Origin: Flavobacteriales bacterium
GTDB lineage: Bacteria > Bacteroidota > Bacteroidia > Flavobacteriales > BACL11
Length of the DNA: 14,331 bases
NCBI GenBank assembly: GCA_018664745.1
Contig: JABJNS010000103.1
Location: 1-14,331 of the forward strand
Direction of reading: 5' to 3'
The translations under genes and the position numbers were made by a program. The notes beneath the pieces are model-generated. The model was not told the origin of the DNA, made no database searches, and saw nothing but the letters and a program-made list of their open reading frames with translations. Shown piece after piece: positions 6,675-14,331 of this stretch. The stretch's first letter is position 1, and the number at the start of each line of letters is the position of its first letter.

Positions 6675-7507
6675 TGGAATATACTGAAGTAGATATTAGG
6701 TTAAATCCTGTTGCACCATTTGCTGATATATTGGTGGCAAGGCTAAATGAAATTGAGTTTGAATCTTATAATGAAGATAAAACAGGGGTAAAAGCTTATG
6801 TGCAAACTCATTTAATGGATGAGGGAGCTGTAAAAGAAATTATTGCTGAAGTTGCAGAATTATGTGAGTTAAATTTTACCATCAATAAAGTAAAACAAGA
6901 AAACTGGAATGAGCAGTGGGAAAATAATTTTGAGCCAGTACATATTAATGAAAAGTGTGTAATTCGTGCTCATTTTCATGATTCATTTTCTGATATAGAA
7001 CAGGAAATTATCATTACACCAAAAATGTCATTTGGTACTGGTCATCATGAAACAACCTCTTTAGTGATGAATGAAATGTTCGGAATTGATTTTAAAAATA
7101 AATCAGTTTTAGATATGGGAAGTGGTACAGGAGTTTTGGCAATCTTGGCTTCTAAATTAGGTGCTAGTTCATTAATAGGAATAGATTTTGATGAGTGGGC
7201 TTTTGAAAATGCAGAGGAAAATGCTAAGCTTAATATTGTTGATAATATTGATTTCATTCATGGAGATGCTGATGCAATTGGAGACGCAAAATTCGATATT
7301 ATTTTAGCAAACATCAATAGAAATATTATTTTGCAGGATATAGCTACTTATGTTGGGGCAATGAATACTCAATCCGAAATTTTATTTAGTGGATTCTTAA
7401 AAGAAGATATTCCTTTAATTTTAGAAAAATCAGAACAACTTGGCTTGGAATTAGTTGTTTCAAAACATAAAAACAAATGGCAAATGCTACATTTAAAAAA
7501 GGCTTAA
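6674..7507 (+). CDS. prmA: ribosomal protein L11 methyltransferase
   Basis: A 277-residue SAM-dependent enzyme that methylates ribosomal protein L11. An N-terminal substrate-recognition domain (about 1-95) is followed by a Rossmann methyltransferase domain. Diagnostic motifs are SFGTGHHET at 119-127, the SAM-binding VLDMGSGTG at 145-153, the acidic end of strand 2 in IGIDFDEWA, and LANINRNIIL at 211-220. Length is slightly under the 290-295 of the E. coli protein, as is usual in Bacteroidota. The ATG overlaps the tpiA stop by one base, and its 3' end overlaps the next gene by 31 bp, so the three genes are tightly packed. Confidence 0.95.
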   Translation: MEYTEVDIRLNPVAPFADILVARLNEIEFESYNEDKTGVKAYVQTHLMDEGAVKEIIAEVAELCELNFTINKVKQENWNEQWENNFEPVHINEKCVIRAHFHDSFSDIEQEIIITPKMSFGTGHHETTSLVMNEMFGIDFKNKSVLDMGSGTGVLAILASKLGASSLIGIDFDEWAFENAEENAKLNIVDNIDFIHGDADAIGDAKFDIILANINRNIILQDIATYVGAMNTQSEILFSGFLKEDIPLILEKSEQLGLELVVSKHKNKWQMLHLKKA

Positions 7508-10500
7508 TACTTTTTGTATTAACGCTTGTTTTTTCTTTTTCCACTTTCGCTCAGAAAAAAGGAAAATTAAAAGAGTTCTCTAAAGAATTTCCTGCTTATT
7601 TAGCTGAATTAGGCGAGTTTATGACGGCTTCTGATAACTCAGATTTGAAGGCTGTTTTTAAATCTTTTTCAAAAAGCTTATCAAGTTTAACTGCTTCAGA
7701 GCAACTACAAATAATGGAAATTTCTAATAAAATGTTGGATAAGCGAATGCGTGCTAATCCTCATTTTTCTAAGGTTTTATCAGCATTAATACATGTAAAT
7801 GATCATGCAAAAGGAGAGAGCATGTTGCCACAGTGGTTATCGGTTGTTGATGAAACAATTGACAATACAACTACTAAAAAATTAATGTTGTTTTGTGCTT
7901 TTACTGAAGGTTTGGTAAAAGAGAGTGTTTTAAGATCTAGTAAGGCGGCTTCTTGGTTGGTGAATACAGATGATTATCGTTTTGATTTTGAAATGATAGA
8001 GCCAATTATCTTATTTAATTCTGAATTCAATTTAAGCTGTAGTGCTAATGGTGGTTCGTATACTATTGAAGGAACAAAAGGTAAATATTATTTTGTTTCT
8101 AATGATTGGGAGGGGAGTGGAGGGCTGATTTCTTGGGAAAGCCAAGGGTTTGCTAAGGATTCAGTTTATGCTACAATTTCTGATTATAAATTAGACACCC
8201 GTAAAAGTACTTTGATTGCTGATTCAGCAGTTTTTTTTAATAAATATATTTTCCCATTACCGATTATTGGTCAGGTTATAAATAAAGTTGCTTCCAGTAG
8301 GCAAGCAGAGAAATTTCCAAAATTTATCTCCTATAGTAAGAATGTAGAGTTGAAAGAAATTTTTCCTAATGTAGATTATAAGGGAGGTTATAAAATGCAG
8401 GGTAAAGAATTTATTGCTGATGGTGGGGATTATGCAGAGGCAAGAATTATTTTTAAACGAAATGATAAGCCTGTTTTTGTTGCCAATGCTAATCGCTTTA
8501 GTATTGGTGCTGATAAGATTACATCAAAAGGAGCTGGAGTGAAAATATTTTTTGAAAGTGATTCTATTTATCATTCTAATTTACAATTTAAGTACATAAA
8601 CAGTTCAAGAAAATTGCAGTTATATAGAGATGTTAATGGACTTTCAGGAGCTCCAATGCTGAACACTTACCATAATATAACTATGGATTTTGAACTTTTG
8701 GAATGGAATATTGATAATGAGATTATTACATTTGGTTCTTTGCCAGGCACAGCAGAATCTCGTGTTGAGATGGAATCAGTGGATAGGTATTTGAAAAAAA
8801 AATATGAGTCAATGCAAGGGGTTGATGCAATTCATCCATTATTTTTAGTAAACAATTATGTGCGTGCTAAGCAAGAAGAAAAGTTCTTTGTGGAAGATTT
8901 TGCCAAATTTGCTCGTTTTCCTGCTGTTCAAATTCAGCATTACTTAATTCAGTTAGCCAATGATGGGTTTATATTTTATGATTTTAGTGATGAGAGAATA
9001 ACAGTTTTACCTAAATTATATACTTATATAAATGCTGCTTCTGGTTTAGGGGATTATGATGTCATTTCTTTTAATTCTAACATTACAACAGGAGAATATA
9101 AAACATCAGATAAATATTTAGTTAATGCAGCTTTGAATATTGAAACTAAGGATTTGAATATTCTTGGAATTCATGACATTCAATTGAGTGAAGCAAGAGA
9201 TGTTTACCTTTATCCAAAAGATGGATTATTGGTAATTAAAAAGAATAGAGACTTTATTTTTAATGGACAAATTTATGCGGGTAGAGGGCGTTTGAATTTA
9301 TTTGGTAAAAATTTCTTTTTCCATTATGATGAGTTTAAAGTGGATTTAAATGAAATTGATTCTGTACAACTTTCAGTTCCGATTATGCCAATTCAAAAAG
9401 ATATGTACGGAAATGAGAAACTAACTAAAGTAAAGACAGTGATTGAGGCCGTTACAGGTGATTTAAGGATTGATGACCCTACCAATAAATCAGGACTTAG
9501 AAAAGATAGTTTTCCTGGTTTTCCTATCTTTAGGTCGTTTGAAGATTCGTATGCTTATTATGATAGGCAAACAATTTATGATGGAGTATATGATAGAGAT
9601 CGTTTTTCCTTCCATTTACAACCTTTTGAGATTGATAGTTTAGATAATTACACAGGTAAAGGTTTGGCTTTTGCAGGTACTTTTGAGTCGGCCGGAATTT
9701 TCCCTACTTTTGATGATACTTTGCGTTTGCAAACGGATTATTCACTTGGGTTTACAAGGAAAACTCCTGCTGATGGATTTGCTATTTATGGAGGTAAAGG
9801 AAAGTATCATAATGATATTCACTTGAGCCATAAAGGATTGAAAGGAGATGGTGATTTTGAATACTTAACAGCTAAAGCATCAGCTGAAGAAATTTTCTTT
9901 TTCCCAGATTCTACTAATTTATATACGCAAACATTTACAATAAATGAGGTCGTTTCTGGTATTGAATTTCCTCAGGTAAGCAATACGGAAACCTATGCAC
10001 ACTTTTTGCCATATCAGGATAAGTTGGAGGTGGATAAAAGAAAAGATGAATTTGACTTTTATAAGGGTCAAGCAAGCTTTAACGGAGATTTATTAATGCA
10101 ACCAACTGGGCTTACTGGTGGTGGTGTTATGACATTGGATAAGGCAGAAGTAAACTCTAATCTCTTTGCTTATAATGCCAACTGGTTTGGAGCTGATACA
10201 GCAAGCTTAAATGTTTTTGAAGCTGGTGGGGCAATTGCTTTTAAAGCGAATAACCTCCGTACTCATATAGATTTAGCTATGCGTGAAGGGGTTTTCCATT
10301 CTAATGGAGCTGGCTCTTTTGTTGAGCTGCCAGCTAACCAGTACATCTGTTATATTGATAAGTTAAAATGGGCTATGGATGAAGAACTCTTAACTTTGGG
10401 TGATGAGGTAGCTTCCTCTAGCGCAGGGTCAGAATTTATTTCCGTTCATCCTCACCAGGATTCACTTAGTTTTATGGCTACTACTGCAAATTATAGTTTG

Positions 10501-11934
10501 AAGGATTATATAATTCATGCCAATGGAGTGGGGGATATTGCAGTAGCAGATGCAATTATTTATCCTGATTCAGGAATTGTAACGGTTGAAAAAAAGGCAA
10601 TTATCCAAACCCTATATGGAGCTAGAGTACTGGCAGATGATTTAACAGAGTACCATACTTTTACAAATGCATCAGTTGATATTATTTCAGCTCATAACTA
10701 CACAGCAAGTGGAGATTACACCTATACTGATGCTATGAATCAGAAGCAACAAATTTTCTTTAAGGAAATAAGAGTAGGGGAGGATACAGTTACTTTGGCT
10801 AGGGGAGATGTTGAAAAAGATAAGCCTTTCCATATTGATAGCAAGTTTGATTTTAAAGGAAGTTTGGATTTAATTGCTGATAGAAAAAATTTAACTTTTG
10901 ATGGTTATTTTTTGGCAAATCATTCTTGTGATTTATTGGAAAAAGAGTGGGTGAAATTCCGTTCGGAAATAGATCCTAAAAATATCCTGTTTGCTTTGGA
11001 TGAGAAACTGTATAGTGATGAACAGGATTTATTGTCTACTGGACTTGTGATGAGTTTGGATTCTACTAATATTTATTCTTCATTTTTAAGCAGAAAGGAT
11101 AGGGCCATTGATGCCGATTTATTGAAAGCATCATATACTTTGGCTTACGATAAAAAACAATTCGCTTATGTAGTTGGTGGTCCTGATACTTTATCAACCT
11201 ACTTTACGCTTTACGATAAAACTTGTAAAACGAAAGGGGAAGGTGTAGTTGATATGAACCTTGATTTGGGGCAAGTTAATGTTGCAACAGTAGGGAGTTT
11301 TATACATGATATGAAAAGTCAGAAAAAAGAGTTTGAAGGTTTCTTTATGTTAGATTTCTTTTTCTCAGAAGCTGCCATGCGTGTAATGGCTAAGGATATT
11401 TATTCTGCACCTGGTGATGGTATGTATGAATATGATGAAGCGTTTGCAAATAATTTAGGAAGAGTTGTTGGAAAAGAAAAAGGAGATATTTTAATGCTTG
11501 ATTTGGAGTTAAAAGATGAGTTTGTTGATTTTCCTAAGGAGATGAATCATACGCTTGCATTTACCAAAACAAAATTCAAATGGGATAATGCCAACAAAGC
11601 CTATGTTGCTAAGGGTGAAATTGGAATTGGGAATATCTATGATAGCCAATTGAATGGTTTGTTAGATGGATATATCATTGTTGAAAAGGGCAGGAATTCT
11701 GATATTTTAACAATTTACTTGCAAACAGAATTTTATGATGAATATTACTTCCAATATAAGAATGGGGTGATGAGGTCATGGTCAACAAATGAGGATTTTA
11801 ACATTGCAATACGGGAAATTGCTGATGGAAAACGAAAAGCGGAACCTAAGAAAGGAGCTATTCCTTATCGATATATGTCTGCACCTGAAGATGTTACTGA
11901 GAAATTCTTGAAATCAGTGAAGAAAAAGTATTAA
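7477..11934 (+). CDS. giant exported protein of unknown function with repeated beta-rich units
   Basis: A 1485-residue protein. The start at 7477 lies within prmA and gives a good signal peptide (KKGLILFVLTL...FSTFAQ, cleavage near 25/26); the next in-frame Met is about 48 codons later and would lose it. Residues 30-190 look helical. The rest is beta-rich and acidic, with many Tyr, Phe and Asp. Repeated elements are visible. A-x-x-x-[I/L/F]-[Y/F]-[Y/F]-P-[D/K] occurs near 572-582 (VYLYPKDG), 804-812 (IFFFPDS) and 1024-1033 (IIYPDSG). A second motif, aromatic-x-x-D-x-E-[I/L]-[I/L], occurs at EWNIDNEIITFG (409-420), KWAMDEELLTLG (965-975) and ILFALDEKL (1170-1178). There is no C-terminal aromatic barrel signal, lipobox or sorting domain that I recognise. 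A periplasmic or outer-membrane-associated role is inference; an OstA/AsmA-like layered fold is one possibility. Confidence 0.85.
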   Translation: MANATFKKGLILFVLTLVFSFSTFAQKKGKLKEFSKEFPAYLAELGEFMTASDNSDLKAVFKSFSKSLSSLTASEQLQIMEISNKMLDKRMRANPHFSKVLSALIHVNDHAKGESMLPQWLSVVDETIDNTTTKKLMLFCAFTEGLVKESVLRSSKAASWLVNTDDYRFDFEMIEPIILFNSEFNLSCSANGGSYTIEGTKGKYYFVSNDWEGSGGLISWESQGFAKDSVYATISDYKLDTRKSTLIADSAVFFNKYIFPLPIIGQVINKVASSRQAEKFPKFISYSKNVELKEIFPNVDYKGGYKMQGKEFIADGGDYAEARIIFKRNDKPVFVANANRFSIGADKITSKGAGVKIFFESDSIYHSNLQFKYINSSRKLQLYRDVNGLSGAPMLNTYHNITMDFELLEWNIDNEIITFGSLPGTAESRVEMESVDRYLKKKYESMQGVDAIHPLFLVNNYVRAKQEEKFFVEDFAKFARFPAVQIQHYLIQLANDGFIFYDFSDERITVLPKLYTYINAASGLGDYDVISFNSNITTGEYKTSDKYLVNAALNIETKDLNILGIHDIQLSEARDVYLYPKDGLLVIKKNRDFIFNGQIYAGRGRLNLFGKNFFFHYDEFKVDLNEIDSVQLSVPIMPIQKDMYGNEKLTKVKTVIEAVTGDLRIDDPTNKSGLRKDSFPGFPIFRSFEDSYAYYDRQTIYDGVYDRDRFSFHLQPFEIDSLDNYTGKGLAFAGTFESAGIFPTFDDTLRLQTDYSLGFTRKTPADGFAIYGGKGKYHNDIHLSHKGLKGDGDFEYLTAKASAEEIFFFPDSTNLYTQTFTINEVVSGIEFPQVSNTETYAHFLPYQDKLEVDKRKDEFDFYKGQASFNGDLLMQPTGLTGGGVMTLDKAEVNSNLFAYNANWFGADTASLNVFEAGGAIAFKANNLRTHIDLAMREGVFHSNGAGSFVELPANQYICYIDKLKWAMDEELLTLGDEVASSSAGSEFISVHPHQDSLSFMATTANYSLKDYIIHANGVGDIAVADAIIYPDSGIVTVEKKAIIQTLYGARVLADDLTEYHTFTNASVDIISAHNYTASGDYTYTDAMNQKQQIFFKEIRVGEDTVTLARGDVEKDKPFHIDSKFDFKGSLDLIADRKNLTFDGYFLANHSCDLLEKEWVKFRSEIDPKNILFALDEKLYSDEQDLLSTGLVMSLDSTNIYSSFLSRKDRAIDADLLKASYTLAYDKKQFAYVVGGPDTLSTYFTLYDKTCKTKGEGVVDMNLDLGQVNVATVGSFIHDMKSQKKEFEGFFMLDFFFSEAAMRVMAKDIYSAPGDGMYEYDEAFANNLGRVVGKEKGDILMLDLELKDEFVDFPKEMNHTLAFTKTKFKWDNANKAYVAKGEIGIGNIYDSQLNGLLDGYIIVEKGRNSDILTIYLQTEFYDEYYFQYKNGVMRSWSTNEDFNIAIREIADGKRKAEPKKGAIPYRYMSAPEDVTEKFLKSVKKKY

Positions 11935-11955
11935 TTATTATCTTGCCGGCCTTTT

Positions 11956-12585
11956 ATGTTAACTACTGAAATCATATTATTTATCCTGTTAGCTTACTTA
12001 ACAGGAGCTTTTCCATCTGCTGTATGGGTAGGTAAAACATTTTATAAAATTGATGTTCGTGAGTTTGGGTCAGGTAATGCTGGGGCAACAAATACCTTTA
12101 GAGTATTAGGCAAAAAAGCAGGTATTCCTGTGCTCCTTATGGATATTTTTAAGGGTTGGTTAGCTGTTAATTATTTGTATTTTGTAGCAGTAATTCCAGA
12201 GTCAATTGAGCATCAATTTGAGATAAAATTAGTTTTTGGAATTGCGGCCGTTATTGGGCATTTATTTCCTATTTATACTGGTTTTAGAGGTGGGAAAGGG
12301 ATTGCTACTTTAATGGGATTGCTGATAGGATTACATTCTTTAGCAGCTGTTTGCTGTTTTGGGATATTTATTGTTGTTTTTAGTATTTCAAAATATGTTT
12401 CATTGGGCTCTATTATAGCTTCTATTGCTTTTCCAATTATTGTAATTTTAGTTTTAGGATCTGTAAATTCATCTTTAAATATGTTTGCTGTTTTTGTTCC
12501 AATTTTATCGTTAATAACTCATCAAAAAAATATTGAACGCTTAGTAAGAGGAGAGGAAACAAAGATTATATTTGGTAAAAAATAA
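11956..12585 (+). CDS. plsY: glycerol-3-phosphate acyltransferase PlsY
   Basis: A 209-residue inner-membrane enzyme that transfers the acyl group from acyl-phosphate to glycerol-3-phosphate, the first acylation of phospholipid synthesis. The family motifs are clear: GSGNAGATN at 38-46 followed by RVLGKKAG, a Lys-Gly (FKG) at 65-67 after the second helix, and GHLFPIYTGFRGGKG at 101-115. About five membrane helices are predicted, at 5-25, 55-79, 92-107, 116-142 and 150-180. Length is normal. It begins 21 bases after the giant exported protein and ends 5 bases before the clpS-like gene. The acyl-phosphate-making partner PlsX is not in the window. Confidence 0.96.
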   Translation: MLTTEIILFILLAYLTGAFPSAVWVGKTFYKIDVREFGSGNAGATNTFRVLGKKAGIPVLLMDIFKGWLAVNYLYFVAVIPESIEHQFEIKLVFGIAAVIGHLFPIYTGFRGGKGIATLMGLLIGLHSLAAVCCFGIFIVVFSISKYVSLGSIIASIAFPIIVILVLGSVNSSLNMFAVFVPILSLITHQKNIERLVRGEETKIIFGKK

Positions 12586-12590
12586 CCGTT

Positions 12591-12860
12591 ATGAAAAATT
12601 CTCCAAAGTCTAAGCAACAAGCTAGCTCAAGCAAAATTAAAGTAAAGTCGTTATTTTTAATTAATGATGACTATAATTCATTTGATCATGTAGTAGATTG
12701 CTTAACTGCAATTTGCGATCATGATGAAATTCAAGCAGAACAGTGTGCCTTATTAACTCATTACAAAGGAAGTTGTGAAATTGTAATAGGGGATGCTACT
12801 GATTTGGAACCAATAAAAGAAGATTTAGCTCTATATGGACTAAATGTTGAGATTCTTTAA
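12591..12860 (+). CDS. clpS: ClpS-like N-degron adaptor of Clp protease
   Basis: An 89-residue protein. ClpS binds N-terminal bulky hydrophobic residues of substrates and hands them to the ClpA/ClpC unfoldase. The core matches: a strand followed by NDDYNSFDHV (Asn25, Asp26 and Asp27 equate to the degron pocket NDD of E. coli ClpS), a helix with AEQCALLTHYKG in which His57 aligns with the pocket His, and a C-terminal LYGLNVEIL strand. The first 18 residues are a Lys/Ser/Gln-rich tail like the flexible ClpS N-terminus. It is shorter than E. coli ClpS (106), as in other Bacteroidota. It sits 5 bases after plsY and is likely the last gene of the operon. Confidence 0.88.
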   Translation: MKNSPKSKQQASSSKIKVKSLFLINDDYNSFDHVVDCLTAICDHDEIQAEQCALLTHYKGSCEIVIGDATDLEPIKEDLALYGLNVEIL

Positions 12861-12878
12861 TATTTCTAGTTAAAATAA

Positions 12879-12908
12879 TTTGCACTCAGTGCGAATAAAT
12901 TATATTTG
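12879..12908 (+). promoter_or_regulatory. tRNA-Arg promoter with a small palindrome in the spacer
   Basis: TTTG at 12879-12882 and TATATTTG at 12901-12908 match the Bacteroidota sigma-A pattern TTTG / TAnnTTTG with an 18-bp spacer, close to the usual 19-21. Transcription would begin about 5-8 bases later, just before the mature tRNA 5' end at 12919. The spacer holds the palindrome GCACT-C-AGTGC (12882-12892), which overlaps the -33 element and could be an operator or chance. Confidence 0.65.
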
Positions 12909-12918
12909 CAGCCTTTTA

Positions 12919-12992
12919 GGACTCGTAGCATAACTGGATAGTGCACTAGATTACGGCTCTGGAGGTTGGGGGTTCGAATCCCTCCGAGTTCA
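12919..12992 (+). tRNA. tRNA-Arg, anticodon ACG
   Basis: This is a complete 74-base cloverleaf. The acceptor stem is GGACTCG with CGAGTTC (one G-U pair), and the D stem is GCAT/GTGC. The anticodon stem CTAGA/TCTGG carries the loop TTACGGC, giving anticodon ACG. The variable loop is five bases, and the T stem GGGGG/CCCTC has the loop TTCGAAT. The discriminator base is A and CCA is not encoded, so it must be added enzymatically. With A34 deaminated to inosine by TadA, it would read CGU, CGC and CGA. Confidence 0.96.
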
Positions 12993-13003
12993 CTAAAAAT
13001 AAT

Positions 13004-13039
13004 AATCCTAGGACGAGAGTTCTGGGATTTTTTATTTTA
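13004..13039 (+). terminator. hairpin terminator after tRNA-Arg, probably bidirectional
   Basis: The arms 13004-13014 and 13019-13029 pair over 11 bp with two G-U pairs around the tetraloop GAGA, followed by TTTTTATTTT. The left side (plus-strand CTAAAAATAATA) is T-rich when read on the other strand, so the same hairpin can also end the convergent minus-strand gene, whose stop lies at 13032-13034. Confidence 0.85.
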
Positions 13040-13874
13040 TAATTTTAATGATAGCTGTTTTTCCTAATTCTAGTTGAGTAATTATAGGGTACTTAGTTTT
13101 GCTATCTACAAGTTCTATACGACTAGTATTTGGTGGTGAAGTACCTAAATTAGTTGCTTTTATTTCAATTGTATTCTCTCCATCTACTAATTTATATTTT
13201 ATTTTTTTGCGTTTATTAGTAGTTTCAAAATCATCAAGGATGATGTTTCCGTTTATTGTAAGCTGAATTTTATCACCATCTTCCTTGTTGGCATCCCAAA
13301 TAAACAGCTTTAGTTTATTACTTTCCCATTTAATGGTAAAATCATCACCATCTTTTAGTATTTCAGTTCTTTTAACCAATGTTGTATCTTCATACTTTTC
13401 ATTGTATTTTTTCTCTACTTTCTTTTTTATTTTTTCAATTTTCTTTTCTAGCTTGGTTCTTTCCATTAAAACTATTTTCCCACTAGCACATTCAGTGCTG
13501 TCTAGAAAGTTGCCTGTAAAAGTACCTTGCACCCGTTTACTACCAAATTTACCCATTAGTTTTAGGTTCATATTGATATAGCAAAAACTATTTAAAGGTG
13601 CTTCAGAGTTGGTTTGGAGAATCTGAGTTTCTTGTAGTTGAAAGGATTTATCTTTCTTAAAATACAGGCCACTTATCTCACTTTTGGTTTCGTCAGGGGT
13701 ATTTATATTGGTGATGGAGTAGCCATTTACTATGCCACTATCTTCTTGCAGTTCTAAACTAAAACTAATAGGGCTGTTATCGGATAAAACAAGTGTACCT
13801 AAATAACTGAAAGTATTTTGGCTATAGGTTAAACTGCTTAAAATAAAGCAAAAAATGGTAAGTGTATTTTTCAT
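13032..13874 (-). CDS. exported protein with C-terminal beta-sandwich-like 'WD...PPNT' domain, function unknown
   Basis: A 280-residue protein with a signal peptide (about 1-18, ending in TYS before QNTF). It has three visible parts. The first is an N-terminal beta-rich domain (20-137) with two Cys, at 98 and 129, that could form a disulfide. The second is a short Lys/Glu-rich helical linker (139-160) that may be coiled coil. The third is a C-terminal domain (about 185-280) starting LFIWDANKEDGDKIQL and including NGNIIL and LGTSPPNTSRIEL. I have seen this W-D-x(4)-D-G-D ... P-P-N-T pattern in exported Bacteroidota proteins, but I cannot name its ligand. There is no lipobox or type IX sorting domain. 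It is a single gene, convergent with tRNA-Arg and divergent from the next gene, so probably monocistronic. Confidence 0.8.
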   Translation of the reverse strand: MKNTLTIFCFILSSLTYSQNTFSYLGTLVLSDNSPISFSLELQEDSGIVNGYSITNINTPDETKSEISGLYFKKDKSFQLQETQILQTNSEAPLNSFCYINMNLKLMGKFGSKRVQGTFTGNFLDSTECASGKIVLMERTKLEKKIEKIKKKVEKKYNEKYEDTTLVKRTEILKDGDDFTIKWESNKLKLFIWDANKEDGDKIQLTINGNIILDDFETTNKRKKIKYKLVDGENTIEIKATNLGTSPPNTSRIELVDSKTKYPIITQLELGKTAIIKIIK

Positions 13875-13897
13875 AATTGCAAAACTAAAAACAATAA

Positions 13898-13927
13898 TTG
13901 TATTAATTTGAAATAAAATTATTATTG
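13898..13927 (+). promoter_or_regulatory. weak candidate promoter for the small membrane protein gene
   Basis: TTG at 13898-13900 and TATTATTG at 13920-13927 (one mismatch to TAnnTTTG) are 19 bp apart, which suits a Bacteroidota promoter. The leader to the ATG at 13963 would be about 30 bases. The region is very AT-rich, so chance matches are likely. Confidence 0.3.
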
Positions 13928-13962
13928 TGATGAAAATAATATTAACCTCTAAAAAATAAAAA

Positions 13963-14301
13963 ATGAAAAAAATTGTACTATTACTTGTTACTTTATTCTC
14001 TCTGAATGCGGTTACTTATGCCTCTTTTCCTGTAACGGAAAACGGAACTACTACTGAGTTAGTTGCTGATAATGCGAATTTAGCAATGGAAGCTCCTTAT
14101 GGTTCTAGTTTTAGTTGGGGTGGATTTTTGTTAGGGTTCTTTTTAGGATTGATTGGCGTGCTAATTGCATATTTAATTGATCCTGATTGGTTGAAATCTT
14201 CCTTATATGGTGTGTTAGCATTATTTGTTGTTTATTTAATACTATTGTTTACTGTACTTGCTGCTGTTGGTACTACAGTTGCTAGTACTACAACTATTTA
14301 A
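13963..14301 (+). CDS. small membrane protein with signal peptide and two helices, function unknown
   Basis: A 112-residue protein. It has a clear signal peptide (KKIVLLLVTLFSLNAVTYA, about 1-20), a 30-residue polar stretch rich in Thr, Asn and Glu, then two membrane helices. The first runs from about 53 to 72 (with Gly-rich GGFLLGFFLGLIGVL) and the second from about 83 to 105. The loop IDPDWLKSS lies between them. I do not recognise a named family, although short proteins with this architecture are common in Bacteroidota. It is transcribed away from the gene at 13032-13874 across an 88-bp AT-rich gap. The 30 bases after the stop to the window end contain no complete terminator. Confidence 0.7.
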   Translation: MKKIVLLLVTLFSLNAVTYASFPVTENGTTTELVADNANLAMEAPYGSSFSWGGFLLGFFLGLIGVLIAYLIDPDWLKSSLYGVLALFVVYLILLFTVLAAVGTTVASTTTI

Positions 14302-14331
14302 TAGTTAGATTTATAAGTTAATAAAAAAAGC

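Noticed and set aside
12919..12992. tRNA used as an attachment site for an integrated element
   Set aside because: No integrase gene and no repeat of the tRNA 3' end were seen in the window; the neighbours look like ordinary chromosome.
13285..13581. 98-codon plus-strand open frame opposite the exported protein gene
   Set aside because: It is a shadow of the minus-strand gene, with Ser/Phe-rich content produced by the complement of the Lys/Glu-rich linker.
13880..13887. Minus-strand promoter for the gene at 13032-13874
   Set aside because: TAGTTTTG matches the -7 consensus exactly, but it is only 6 bases from the ATG and has no well-spaced -33 element, so it would require a leaderless transcript.

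Overview
The window is AT-rich, and its gene content and regulatory signals point to a chromosomal segment of a Bacteroidota bacterium, probably Flavobacteriales. Supporting signs are starts without Shine-Dalgarno sequences, a TTTG/TAnnTTTG-type promoter before the tRNA, secretion signals ending in '..AQ', and the order DUF1599 - DoxX/MauE-like protein - tpiA, which is familiar from Bacteroides-type genomes. The genus cannot be fixed from sequence alone. Most of the window is ordinary core-genome DNA, with no insertion sequence, prophage, CRISPR array or plasmid function visible.

Layout. (1) Positions 1-1496, plus strand: the 3' end of an outer-membrane beta-barrel protein, a small exported FMN-binding-domain protein and a four-helix membrane protein. 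They lie close together and may form a cell-envelope redox module. (2) Positions 1515-1723: nine degenerate 21-bp tandem repeats. Read in phase they encode heptads of the type V-A-E-x-T-K-L, with one 1-bp frame break in a poly-A run. The array runs into the 3' end of the convergent cdaA gene. (3) Positions 1694-3337, minus strand: folP (dihydropteroate synthase) followed directly by cdaA (diadenylate cyclase), abutting as TAA|ATG. (4) Positions 3357-12860, plus strand: a tight run starting only 19 bp from the divergent folP start. It holds a two-copy DUF1599 protein, a MauE/DoxX-thioredoxin fusion, an OppB/DppB-type permease, tpiA, prmA, a 1485-residue exported protein of unknown function, plsY and a clpS-like gene. 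Gaps are mostly under 25 bp or overlapping, so it probably behaves as one long operon or a few overlapping ones. (5) Positions 12861-13039: a well-formed promoter, tRNA-Arg(ACG) and a strong hairpin terminator that can serve both strands. (6) Positions 13032-14301: a minus-strand exported protein with a C-terminal 'WD...PPNT' domain, and a plus-strand small membrane protein.

How the genes fit together. The long operon mixes housekeeping functions: glycolysis (TpiA), ribosomal protein L11 methylation (PrmA), phospholipid acylation (PlsY) and an N-degron adaptor for Clp protease (ClpS). It also carries envelope functions: a thiol/disulfide membrane protein, a peptide-type permease and a giant exported protein. 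The folP-cdaA pair couples folate synthesis with c-di-AMP signalling by position only. The most unusual items are the 21-bp heptad-coding array, the internally repetitive 1485-residue exported protein and the FMN-protein/four-helix/porin set.
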